Origin: a bacterium
GTDB taxonomy: Bacteria > Desulfobacterota > Binatia > Binatales > Binataceae
Direction: 5' to 3'
Assembly: GCA_014896235.1 (NCBI GenBank)
Contig: JADBKU010000020.1
Coordinates: forward strand, 79,304-143,303
Length of the DNA stretch: 64,000 nucleotides
This document shows, one piece after another, positions 17,527 to 25,267 of this stretch. The translations under genes were made by a program, and so were the position numbers. Within the stretch, counting starts at the first letter, position 1; every line of letters starts with the position of its first letter. Under the pieces are notes generated by a model, which worked only from the letters and a program-made list of their open reading frames with translations, was not told the origin of the DNA and ran no database searches.

Positions 17527-17954
17527 CGGACTTCCTCCTTTCGGCCGCGCCCATCCGGAGCGGCAAGGCTTTCCAGGATCGGGCATGGCGCGGTCGGACG
17601 GCGCATCTCGCACGCGCGGATAAGCCGTCCAAGCACGCGGCGGATACGCTTAAGCGCCGCGATCTTCGCCTCCACGTCCGCCAGCTTGCGCGTCGCCCGC
17701 GCGCGAACCTGCTCGCAGGAGCTGCGCTCGTCGAGCCTGAGCCCGAGCAGCTCGCGGACCTCCTCGAGCGTGAAGCCGAGCGCCTGGGCGTGCTTGATGA
17801 AGCGCAGGCGGTCAATGGCGTCGTCGGGAAAAACCCGGTAACCCGAAATCGTGCGCGCCGGGCGCGCGAAAAGCCGGCGCCGCTCGTAGTAGCGGATAGT
17901 CTCGCGATTGACGCCGGCGCGCTTCGCCAGTTCGCCGATTGTGAGCCCGGACAT
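17523..17954 (-). CDS. merR: MerR-type Hg(II)-responsive regulator
   Basis: A 143-residue protein with an N-terminal winged helix (LTIGELAKRAGVNRETIRYY) and a dimerisation helix. All three Hg-binding Cys of the MerR class are present in normal spacing: SSCEQ, RACEM and PCPIL. That favours mercury over copper or zinc as signal. The start MSGLTIGEL at 17954 is chosen on family length. merR is the second gene of the operon it probably controls from the site at 18260-18291. Confidence 0.88.
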   Translation of the reverse strand: MSGLTIGELAKRAGVNRETIRYYERRRLFARPARTISGYRVFPDDAIDRLRFIKHAQALGFTLEEVRELLGLRLDERSSCEQVRARATRKLADVEAKIAALKRIRRVLGRLIRACEMRRPTAPCPILESLAAPDGRGRKEEVR

Positions 17955-17967
17955 CACTGAAACTCGT

Positions 17968-18237
17968 TTACGGAAGCGGCGCGCCGATACCCGAGGCCCT
18001 AAGCGCGCTCTCCTCCGGACCCGCGCTCGCGCAGCATGCGGCAAGTCCGCCGTCGATTACGACCGCCGGGACCGTGCGGACGCCGAGGCTCTTCGCACGC
18101 GCCGCGACCGCCGCATCGCGCATATCGAGCACCTCGACTTCGCACGAACCGCAGGCGATGCGCCTCACTGTCGCGACCGTCTCTTCGCAGAGAGCACATC
18201 CCGCGCTGAACACCTCGACTCGTCGTTTGGGTGCCAT
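17968..18237 (-). CDS. Glutaredoxin-like protein, first gene of the mercury-type operon
   Basis: An 89-residue thioredoxin/glutaredoxin-fold protein with FSAGCALCEE (CxxC active site) after the first strand, a second Cys pair in RIACGSCEVEV, VRTVPAVVIDG (cis-Pro) and ACCAS. Six Cys in 89 residues suggests metal binding or relay. The start at 18237 (MAPKRRVEVF) follows a GGAGG site (18241-18248 region). It is 13 bases upstream of merR and 22 bases from the promoter. Its precise role is inferred from context. Confidence 0.7.
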   Translation of the reverse strand: MAPKRRVEVFSAGCALCEETVATVRRIACGSCEVEVLDMRDAAVAARAKSLGVRTVPAVVIDGGLAACCASAGPEESALRASGIGAPLP

Positions 18238-18259
18238 AGGCTGCCTCCTCACGTTAATA

Positions 18260-18291
18260 AGCCTACACCCTGTACATAGGTACAAGGTCAA
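18260..18291 (-). promoter_or_regulatory. MerR-type promoter with operator dyad
   Basis: On the - strand a -35 TTGACC (18286-18291) and a -10 TAGGCT (18260-18265) are separated by 20 bases, the over-long spacing that MerR regulators correct by untwisting DNA. The spacer holds an imperfect dyad, CCTTGTAC and GTACAGGG. It lies just upstream of the glutaredoxin-like gene and should drive the four-gene operon. Confidence 0.85.
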
Positions 18292-18770
18292 GCGGGGTGT
18301 GGAAGGCGGACAATCAGCGCTGGCGTCGGAGATTCGGCTATTGAATGGTCACAGCGCCAAACCGAGGAAGAAAATTTCTTGCGCCCGGCCCGCCGACATC
18401 CGAGCCCCCTGCCCAGTATTGCTGGGCAGGACGAAATGTTTCTGACGATTGACGATTATAACTTTCCACAACGCCAACGACGATTGGACAGAAAATCCGC
18501 CGTCTTGTTCTGGTCAAAAGACCGAGAGGTTACTAGAATCTGCCGTACATCAACTTCGAGCACACTGGCAGTTAGCAATCATGCGCCGCCGCTCACTGCT
18601 GCAATCTGCCCGACTCCTTTCGCTACCCGACCTCGTATCTTTGCAACGCGGTGATGGCGGGCGGCCGGATTTATCGGGTTTCTCGACATCGGAACCAACG
18701 GCTGCGCTTTTCATGGGGAGGGGGAGCCGCCGCGTAACTCGGTCAACCATGCCGACCGGAGAGGTGAAGC
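18292..18770. other. Gene-free stretch with one hairpin
   Basis: I see no supported gene here. A 9-bp perfect hairpin CCTGCCCAG/CTGGGCAGG with loop TATTG lies at 18408-18430. The right part should contain the promoter for the excisionase gene; GGAGAGG precedes the ATG at 18771. Confidence 0.5.
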
Positions 18771-19166
18771 ATGCGGATCAGGGCCAATCGAAGCTTGGCC
18801 CGTGCGCCGCGCAGGTCGGGCGGGGCGGGACTGTTCGAAGTCCCCAGGCTAGAGGAGCTGGTTGCGGACCCTGACAAGGTGAGGGTGCTCGATGCGCATA
18901 CCACGCGGGTGTTGAGAAAGCAGGCTATCGTCGCACTCAATCTACTCTACGACCACGAGTTGGAGCGCGAGCATGCCGACGCAAATGGTGCGGCCGCGAG
19001 GCGAGACCGGCTTCTCGGCGTCGAGGAAGCAGCGGTCAAGCTCGGCGTGACTACCGATTGGCTTTATCGACACCACAAGGATTTGCCGTTCACAGTGCGG
19101 CACGGCAGGCCAGTTCGCTTTTCGGAGCTCGGAATCGAGCAGTACATCCGGAAGCGACGCGGTTGA
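18771..19166 (+). CDS. Excisionase/AlpA-like helix-turn-helix protein
   Basis: A 131-residue protein whose C-terminal ~55 residues form a winged HTH of the excisionase type: LLGVEEAAVKLGVTTDWLYR, then FTVRHGRPVRFSELGIEQYI. The N-terminal half is helical and unassigned. It is 190 bases upstream of a phage-type integrase on the same strand, the usual pairing for an integrative element, so it likely controls excision or integrase expression. Confidence 0.75.
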   Translation: MRIRANRSLARAPRRSGGAGLFEVPRLEELVADPDKVRVLDAHTTRVLRKQAIVALNLLYDHELEREHADANGAAARRDRLLGVEEAAVKLGVTTDWLYRHHKDLPFTVRHGRPVRFSELGIEQYIRKRRG

Positions 19167-19353
19167 AAAAGTCTAAGCCGCGTCGTTGACACGGCCGCAT
19201 CTCAAACATTGATCTATTGTGGTGATGTGCGTGGCGCCCGTGGCGTGCGTCTGCGATTAGGCCGTTACGGGCGGGTACGAAGCCACGCGCGTCCCGATCG
19301 ATTTGAGAGACGCAAGGCGTGCAAAGGGCTTGGAACCGAAAGAACGGAAATCA

Positions 19354-20445
19354 ATGAGAGGAATGGGCCGCATCTTCAAGCGCGGCTCGATTTATTGGAT
19401 CGCGTACTGCCATCGCGGCAAGGAGTACCGGGAGAGCTCGCGGTCGGACAACGAAAGCCAAGCTCGCAAACTGCTGAAAAAGCGGATCGGCGAAATCGCG
19501 AACGGGCACTTGATCGGCCCGAGCGAGGAGCGGTTAACTTTCGAAGATCTGGGCAAGATGCTGTTGACCGACTACGAGATCAATGGGAAGCGATCGGTGG
19601 AGTCGGTTCGGCTCTCCCTGCGTCATCTGAGGAGTTTTTTCGGGCTCGACCGCGCCATTGACATAACAGCCGATAGAGTCGCCAGGTACGTGCGCGAGCG
19701 GCAGAAGGAGGGCGCGGCGAACGGCAGCATCAACCGTGAGCTCGCCGCGCTGAAGCGCGCGTTCACGCTCGCAACCCGTGCCGGCAAACTCGGATCGGCG
19801 CCATACATTCCGTTGCTCGAAGAAAACAATTCGCGGCGGGGATTTCTCGATCACGGTTCGTTCCTCGCGCTGCGCGAGGGTCTTCCTGCGTATCTGAAAG
19901 ACCCTGTGACGTTCCTCTATCTGTCCGGATGGCGCGTGAGCGAGATGCGCACCCTTGAATGGCGCGATGTCGATCTTCCTGGTCGCGAGCTTTGCCTTCG
20001 CCCCGAGGTCAGCAAGAATAAGGACGGCAGGCCGCTTCCGCTGCGGGGGGAGCTGTGGGAGATCATTCGGCGAGCGCATGAGAAGCGGAGGCCCGATTGC
20101 CCGTACGTGTTTCATGACGGCGGCCAGCCGATCGGCGATTTTCGAAAGGCCTGGAATACGGCCTGCAAGAAGGCTGGACTCAGCGGCATCATAGTTCATG
20201 ATCTACGCCGCACCGCCGTTCGGAACATGGTGCGCGCGGGCATTCCGGAGCGGGTCGCGATGGAACTCAGCGGCCATAAGACGCGCCGCGTTTTCGACCG
20301 CTACAATATCGTGAACGACGCCGACCGTGCACACGCCACCGAGCTTCTGCAGACCCACCTCAATGGGCACGCAGAGCCATCCAAGATCAGCCCCCTGCCC
20401 CCAGCATCGGAACGCCCTTTGATCGTTGTTGCTTCGCACCGCTAA
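19354..20445 (+). CDS. Phage-type tyrosine integrase
   Basis: A 363-residue integrase. The N-terminal Arm-binding part (GRIFKRGSIYWIAYCHRGKE), a SAM-like core-binding domain and a catalytic domain are all present. The catalytic residues are Arg in YLSGWRVSEM, Lys in SKNKDGR, HDLRRTAVRN, GHKTRRVFDRYNIV with the final Tyr nucleophile. Start 19354 (MRGMGRIF) is preferred to 19303 on family length. It probably mobilised part of the island, but it lies 4-19 kb from the two flanking tRNA genes, so its attachment site is not obvious. Confidence 0.88.
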   Translation: MRGMGRIFKRGSIYWIAYCHRGKEYRESSRSDNESQARKLLKKRIGEIANGHLIGPSEERLTFEDLGKMLLTDYEINGKRSVESVRLSLRHLRSFFGLDRAIDITADRVARYVRERQKEGAANGSINRELAALKRAFTLATRAGKLGSAPYIPLLEENNSRRGFLDHGSFLALREGLPAYLKDPVTFLYLSGWRVSEMRTLEWRDVDLPGRELCLRPEVSKNKDGRPLPLRGELWEIIRRAHEKRRPDCPYVFHDGGQPIGDFRKAWNTACKKAGLSGIIVHDLRRTAVRNMVRAGIPERVAMELSGHKTRRVFDRYNIVNDADRAHATELLQTHLNGHAEPSKISPLPPASERPLIVVASHR

Positions 20446-20448
20446 TCT

Positions 20449-21666
20449 CTAACGGCGCGGGCGCCGGTTCAAAAGGCAGCCAATTCTATGAAGCGTGCCA
20501 TCCAGATCGCTGGGAATAATTGGCTTGAAGAATCTGCGCACACCTCCAAGGGTAATCCGCGCTCTCTCGCCAAAAAAGTCCTTATACCGAACGGCGGCAA
20601 ACGAGGCACGTAATCGCACGGGGGTAGTACGACCTGGTTTATCGGCCTGCCTTAGAACAACGATTATTTCTGCGTCCGGTCTTATCGACCTCCTCAGAAG
20701 AGTTCGAACGTGAAAGTCTGCGGCGGGCAGTGAATATCCGACGAAGACAACTCTGTCCGCCTCAGCCAGCTCCAAATAGGCATTGTGCCACGCCATTCGA
20801 ATATGCGCGTTATCGAAGACCTTCACGAAGGTCGGGCTCACAAAAAATCCTTCGAGGGCAGCCTGGGTCGATCCGCGAGAGGTTCTGAAACAAATTGGGC
20901 AATGCGGCGGTTGAGCGTAGTCTTCCCACACGCTACGTTTGCTACCCAGACCCGTGAAAAGCGCTTCGCAGTTCGAGCAAATCAGCCAATTTATCGAACC
21001 ATGAAGTTTTATAACCTTGAGGTTGTACAGGCCCTTAGCCTTCTGTAGCAACGACGGCGTATGCGGATCGCCGCGGCCCAGAGGGTTCGTATAGCAGCAA
21101 TAATCAATATCCAGGCGTCTCAGTCCATCGACCCGATGAAGGCACCAGTATACTGTGTCTTCGAAGACTGAGTCCCAATTGACAATCAAGACGGCAATTG
21201 GATCGCCGCGTTTTCCTGCTCGCATTCGCTCAAGGATGAAATGCGCAGCTAGTCGCCGATAGAAGTCAGAAGCCCCAGCTGTGTCCCTGAGATACCTTTC
21301 AGTCGCAAGCTGCAACAGGAAGAGAATGGTATGCTTCAGGTCTTCTCGAATGCCATCTAGCGTCTGCGACGAGAAGCTCTGACACCGCTGCCGTCGCGCG
21401 ATCGTCTCGTCCAGCAGAGTGAAGACATCTTCGAGTGCGGGCGGATTTCGCCCGGGAAACACTTCAGCTAGAAAGTCTTGAACTCTCCGTCTCGCCATCT
21501 CGAATTCTGTGTAGTAGATGGGTGCGTCGACCAAGGTGCCGAAATCGACAGCCATGATCTGAGAGAGAATCTCCGCCTGCAAAGGAAAACCCGCGTCACG
21601 AGCGAATCCCGCCCCCAGTACATACACAGTCTTTTTTGCGGGCCTTTCAGTATGAGAGCGCGCCAT
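20449..21666 (-). CDS. SIR2-like protein, putative defence effector
   Basis: A 405-residue protein, last gene of a four-gene operon. The N-terminus has the Rossmann-type TVYVLGAGFARDAGFPL; the middle has VLIVNWDSVFEDTVYW (SIR2-type N-x-D region) and VIKLHGSINWLICSNCEAL with a His corresponding to the SIR2 active site; Cys pairs CSNC and CPIC could bind zinc; late VVFVGYSLPAADFHVR completes the fold. Such SIR2-like proteins in Thoeris, DSR and similar systems degrade NAD during infection, and the same is inferred here. The ATG overlaps the TAA of the upstream gene by one base (TAATG at 21664-21668). Confidence 0.82.
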   Translation of the reverse strand: MARSHTERPAKKTVYVLGAGFARDAGFPLQAEILSQIMAVDFGTLVDAPIYYTEFEMARRRVQDFLAEVFPGRNPPALEDVFTLLDETIARRQRCQSFSSQTLDGIREDLKHTILFLLQLATERYLRDTAGASDFYRRLAAHFILERMRAGKRGDPIAVLIVNWDSVFEDTVYWCLHRVDGLRRLDIDYCCYTNPLGRGDPHTPSLLQKAKGLYNLKVIKLHGSINWLICSNCEALFTGLGSKRSVWEDYAQPPHCPICFRTSRGSTQAALEGFFVSPTFVKVFDNAHIRMAWHNAYLELAEADRVVFVGYSLPAADFHVRTLLRRSIRPDAEIIVVLRQADKPGRTTPVRLRASFAAVRYKDFFGERARITLGGVRRFFKPIIPSDLDGTLHRIGCLLNRRPRR

Positions 21667-23042
21667 TAAAGCTTCGCAAGCACCGCTGACCACGTGGTAC
21701 AGTGAGCAGCCTCGGGGCCGACGACCTGCTCGAGCTTTGCGGCCTCTCGAAGATCATCAAGTATTGCATCTCTCGACGGGTTGGATTCGAATTCCGCCTT
21801 TTTGCACCACATGAAATGACTCACACATCGCTCTTTGGCGTCGCGGGTCGGATACTCCAGGGCGATCGATTGACCTTGGCGCGTGAAGATTACCGTCTGA
21901 CTTTCCCCATATTTCGCGAAGTCATCTTCAGGATTACTAGCAATTATTTTTCGGCACTGACGGCACGCGCACACGTTCTTGAAGTAGGATTCGCGATCTT
22001 TGAATCCTCGTAGCTCTCGAACCACTCTCACAGCATCGCGAAATCTCAAGCGACTATGCAGTTTAGGCACGTAGAATTTGGAGACGGGAATCCCTCCTCC
22101 GACCGGAACTACATCACGATCTTCTCCGTATTCAAGTCCGTGCGCGACCGCCGCAAGCTTCGTGACTTTTCCGGATAACTTCAAGGCAAGTGAGAAGTAG
22201 CTTCCATAGAGATTTACGACCTGCCCGATCTCTCCAAAACTTCGAAGCAGATCAACGAAGCCGTAGAGTTCTTCTTCATTCGCCGTCAACTCGGAGAAAG
22301 CACTGATCCAGACAAGAACTAGGTCCGCTCCCGTTTGCCGGTACGCTGAAACTACTTCCTCGCGCAATACTGAGTTCCCCAAAAACTCGCGGGACAACAC
22401 TACTTGAATTGCTAACTTCATATTGTGTGAGTCGGCATACTTGCGTGCGATCTCCGCGAACTGGAAATTGAGATTCAACCATTCCGATATGAGATTCGGT
22501 GTGAGATAGAAATAGGGCGCCACTAGGAACGCGGGACGAAGCTTTTCCGTCGGATTCTGCGATTTCCCCTTCAGCTTGAGATATTCGTAATATTTCGCCG
22601 CGTCCGAGCCGCGGACTTGGTTCTGGACCGCGTTCAACTGAAAGTCGAGGACGCGTTCGCAAAATGCTCGGCGAATTGCATGATTGACAAAGTCCTTGGA
22701 GGTGACAGGGCGGCGCTGTTTAAGGATCTTCTCTTCAAGTGGTTGCCCGTATGCTTTCAAAAGCGTCTGAATAGAACGCTTTATTCTTCCCGCCGTAGTC
22801 TCTCCCTGAGACTCTAGGTAGCTAGTGCTATGTTGGAACGCGTGGGTTTGGGGATCTACGAAGAAAGATTTTGCGCGCAACCTCTGAGTTACTAACGATG
22901 CGATCGCCGCCGGCGCATGACCGATCATGTTCGCGTTCAGGGCTAGTTGATCGTAACAGGCAAGGTAGGAGCCCAGCAGGAATTTCTGATCAGCCGGAGT
23001 TCCGTAGCGAATGATGTGATTTCCAGCAATCGCCTTGGGCAT
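21666..23042 (-). CDS. TGT-like protein with CxCxxC motif, putative defence component
   Basis: A 458-residue protein with no firm family assignment. The C-terminal half reads like a TIM barrel (AFLVAPYFYLTP, MKLAIQVVLSREFL, GADLVLVWISAF, VVNLYGSYFSLAL, AAVAHGLEYGED) followed by VPKLHSRLRF and CACRQCRKII. CxCxxC after a barrel with a later His (CVSHFMWC) is the zinc site of tRNA-guanine transglycosylases and of DpdA, which puts 7-deazaguanine into DNA. Start 23042 (MPKAIAGNH) lies one base after the upstream stop. No queuosine or Dpd genes are nearby. The TGT assignment is a hypothesis; the longer frame to 23126 is rejected. Confidence 0.55.
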   Translation of the reverse strand: MPKAIAGNHIIRYGTPADQKFLLGSYLACYDQLALNANMIGHAPAAIASLVTQRLRAKSFFVDPQTHAFQHSTSYLESQGETTAGRIKRSIQTLLKAYGQPLEEKILKQRRPVTSKDFVNHAIRRAFCERVLDFQLNAVQNQVRGSDAAKYYEYLKLKGKSQNPTEKLRPAFLVAPYFYLTPNLISEWLNLNFQFAEIARKYADSHNMKLAIQVVLSREFLGNSVLREEVVSAYRQTGADLVLVWISAFSELTANEEELYGFVDLLRSFGEIGQVVNLYGSYFSLALKLSGKVTKLAAVAHGLEYGEDRDVVPVGGGIPVSKFYVPKLHSRLRFRDAVRVVRELRGFKDRESYFKNVCACRQCRKIIASNPEDDFAKYGESQTVIFTRQGQSIALEYPTRDAKERCVSHFMWCKKAEFESNPSRDAILDDLREAAKLEQVVGPEAAHCTTWSAVLAKL

Positions 23043-23043
23043 T

Positions 23044-23472
23044 CTATGACCCTCGGTTCGCCAAGATATATTTCCGAAAGGCCGCATTAGCCGCAGGCCA
23101 AATTTCGGTCGATTTGCTCGCCGCAATCACCTCCTTGAAGGGCCATCTGCCGTTCTCGCGATAGAACATTAGCCCAACACCCGATCGGCGCAGCTCGCCC
23201 ATCATCGCGTCTGAGACGGACCTTTCCGGCATGCATATATACGCGAAATCGGCTCCAAGCCTATGGTCGCGTGCCTGTAAAACGGCTCGGCGCCAGTCAC
23301 GTAGCTTAAACTCAACACTCACCAAGGCTCGACCGGCTATGTAAGCTAGGTCGACGCAGCGGCCGAGGAGCGGCACATTACAGCAGACCGTCACGGACCG
23401 CCTGCGCAAAATTCTGCGCAACGAATCCGCCACTAGTTCGGATTCTGTCATGACACGATTCGCGTTGCGCAC
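23044..23472 (-). CDS. PD-(D/E)XK nuclease-like protein
   Basis: A 142-residue protein with CVDLAYIAGRALVSVEFKLR: an Asp, then a strand, then Glu-x-Lys, the signature of PD-(D/E)XK nucleases. The surroundings (ARDHRLGADFAYICMP and VGLMFYRENG) are typical of the small DUF-type members. The start is a GTG at 23472 with AGGGGT upstream, three bases after the preceding stop. Position two in a tightly coupled operon suggests it works with the SIR2-like and TGT-like proteins, perhaps as a DNA sensor or nuclease. Confidence 0.7.
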   Translation of the reverse strand: MRNANRVMTESELVADSLRRILRRRSVTVCCNVPLLGRCVDLAYIAGRALVSVEFKLRDWRRAVLQARDHRLGADFAYICMPERSVSDAMMGELRRSGVGLMFYRENGRWPFKEVIAASKSTEIWPAANAAFRKYILANRGS

Positions 23473-23475
23473 TAC

Positions 23476-24060
23476 TTACCCCTGAGAGAGAATCTCGTCG
23501 CGGATCTTGGATTTCGTCGTCATCTCGGGGTATTTTTCGTACACATACCGTAGCAGAGAACGGAGGTTCGCTGCGGTGCAACGAGCCTTCAGCTCGTTCA
23601 GTGCCTCCCATTGTTCGTCGGTCAATTTACCAGCCCGGCCTTCAGCCACGAACGAAGAGCCAATTTCTGTTAAAGAGAACTCTTCCTCAACTCCCGCGAT
23701 TCCGGAGCCCGAAGATGAGTCCGCCCCTGCCTGCCAGTACTCGTATTCCAGGGTTTCTTCAGGTAGCACCACGCCTCCGCTCACGGGTTTGACGGAAACA
23801 AATCCCAGGTCAACCAAGAACTCGAGGTCCGCGAACACATCAGAGGAAAAGGGACCGTAATCATAAGCGGTGAAGTCAGGCAGAGCGCTCTTATCTATTG
23901 CCTGCGCCAGCTTGAACCTCGGCATCAATTCCTGTTTGAAAAGAAAGACCATCTTCATCAACCGCGTACGACCGCGGACCGGTTCAGCTTGACGTCCCTC
24001 TTTTCCCTTCGCATAGAGAAGAAGCATCAACAGATCTTTTGAGCTATTTACTTTCGACAT
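23476..24060 (-). CDS. YwgA/Panacea-like protein, first gene of the operon
   Basis: A 194-residue protein beginning SSKDLLMLLLYAKGK, with GRTRLMKMVFLFKQEL and FTAYDYGPFSSDVFADLEFL. The RTRLMK and YDYGPFS blocks are those of YwgA-type proteins related to Panacea/SocA, often found beside toxins and defence genes and thought to be regulators or antitoxin-like. A Ser/Gly-rich acidic linker (residues ~115-125) precedes a helical C-terminal domain (LTDEQWEALNELKARC). AGGAGGG lies upstream of the ATG. It may hold the effector genes in check; this is inferred. Confidence 0.6.
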   Translation of the reverse strand: MSKVNSSKDLLMLLLYAKGKEGRQAEPVRGRTRLMKMVFLFKQELMPRFKLAQAIDKSALPDFTAYDYGPFSSDVFADLEFLVDLGFVSVKPVSGGVVLPEETLEYEYWQAGADSSSGSGIAGVEEEFSLTEIGSSFVAEGRAGKLTDEQWEALNELKARCTAANLRSLLRYVYEKYPEMTTKSKIRDEILSQG

Positions 24061-24295
24061 TGGCGCCGTCCCTCCTCCGCGAGTCCACGAGTTGAGCCCC
24101 CGTCAGCACCGCTGTTGTAGCTTTTCGGCACCATGAAGCGTAGCAGGAAGGAAAACGAATTCGAAGAGAACTAGCCGTCGCACTTTTGAACGCGTTTCCA
24201 GCCGCCCTCAAAGGAGCCGCGCCGTCTCAAAAGCTTCTCAGCAGATTCAACGGGTGCGCCGCTCCGTTGAGCGCTAACTTTTGCGGCGCTTGACA

Positions 24296-24340
24296 ATTCG
24301 GACAACTTTTCGGACAATCGCGGTGTCCGATGCTGTCCGA
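24296..24340. repeat. Cluster of TTCGGACA repeats beside tRNA-Ala
   Basis: Two direct copies of TTCGGACA (24296-24303, 24308-24315) face two inverted copies of TGTCCGA(A) (24323-24329, 24333-24340), forming a dyad of dyads. It lies 25 bases from the 3' end of the tRNA-Ala gene. This suits binding sites of an integrase or regulator at an attachment site. Confidence 0.65.
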
Positions 24341-24364
24341 AACCGAAAAAGTGCTTGATTTCAT

Positions 24365-24441
24365 TGGTGGAGCTGAGCGGGATCGAACCGCCGACCTCCT
24401 GAATGCCATTCAGGCGCTCTCCCAAACTGAGCTACAGCCCC
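24365..24441 (-). tRNA. tRNA-Ala (anticodon GGC)
   Basis: On the - strand the acceptor GGGGCTG pairs with the sequence before ACCA, with one G-T pair. The D arm GCTC/GAGC, the anticodon stem CCTGA/TCAGG around ATGGCAT and the T arm GGCGG/CCGCT-type with GTTCGATCC are all present. The anticodon GGC reads GCC (Ala), and CCA is encoded. Its 3' end faces the island and is followed by the TTCGGACA cluster. Confidence 0.93.
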
Positions 24442-24602
24442 ACCGCCGGAAGAGAGTTATCAGCTAACCGGAACCGGACCGCACAGTCAATCCGCCGCCG
24501 GCCGAATCCGCAACTCCGCGCGCGTCAGGCCGGCCGATGCGCGCGCGATCGAAACCCTCCCCGCGATCGGCCGGTCGATTCCGCCTCGCGCAGCGATAAA
24601 GT

Positions 24603-24998
24603 TCAGGCCACGCTCTGCCGCAACTCGATTACGTTGCCGTCCGGATCCTGAATCCAGAGTTGCTGCCCGACCATCCGCGCCGCTTCCGGCGTCAGCCGCG
24701 ACCGCATCGCCGACCCGTCCAGGTACGGAATTCCCAGCTCGTCGAGCTTCGCCCTGGTCGCCGCGAAATCCTCGACCTCGATCGCCATATGCGGCCCGGT
24801 CGGGTCGATTCCCGACGGCCGCGGGTCGCCGCCGATGATGTGCAACTGATTGTCGCCGATCCCGTACCATTCGCCGGGTATCTTGATTTGCGGACGAGGA
24901 ATCTTCTTGAGGCCGACGATCTGCTCGTAAAAGTGCTTCGCCTTTTCGACGTCGGTCACCCTGACCGCCACATGGCTGAAACCGCGCGTCCCAAGCAT
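24603..24998 (-). CDS. VOC-family (glyoxalase-like) protein
   Basis: A 131-residue protein of two beta-alpha-beta-beta-beta modules. FSHVAVRVTDVEKAKHFYEQ opens module one; HMAIEVEDFAATRAKLDELG opens module two; the end LWIQDPDGNVIELRQS is the typical metal-ligand Glu strand. His in FSHVA, His in PHMAIE and Glu in NVIEL could bind a divalent metal. The substrate is unknown (glyoxalase, dioxygenase or resistance protein are all possible). It is the first chromosomal-looking gene after the island. Confidence 0.85.
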   Translation of the reverse strand: MLGTRGFSHVAVRVTDVEKAKHFYEQIVGLKKIPRPQIKIPGEWYGIGDNQLHIIGGDPRPSGIDPTGPHMAIEVEDFAATRAKLDELGIPYLDGSAMRSRLTPEAARMVGQQLWIQDPDGNVIELRQSVA

Positions 24999-25267
24999 AG
25001 TGTCATCTCCACCGCTGAGCTTCGGCGGCGCCCGCGGGAAGTCGCCCGCGATGCGCCCGTTTCACTTTTTCTCTAATCGATCGACCCGCAGATCCGCAAA
25101 CGGCCGCGATCGCCGGTTGGCCCGATCGGGCGCGGCTGTTCCGGCGATCGCGCGCATGGCAGAATCGATTCGCTCTCCTTCGAAACGCGCGCCGCCGCGG
25201 CGCGAGGCCTCCTGCCGGCGGAGGAGCGGTGGGGCGGGGTGATTTCCGGCCGAGGCCCTCCAACTCT

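Noticed and set aside
18379..18874. Several small + strand frames upstream of the excisionase gene
   Set aside because: They overlap one another in different frames, have no ribosome-binding sites and show no recognisable sequence.
21666..23042. Calling the CxCxxC protein a housekeeping tRNA-guanine transglycosylase
   Set aside because: The catalytic motifs of Tgt are not recognisable by eye, the N-terminal half is unrelated, and the gene sits in an island operon.
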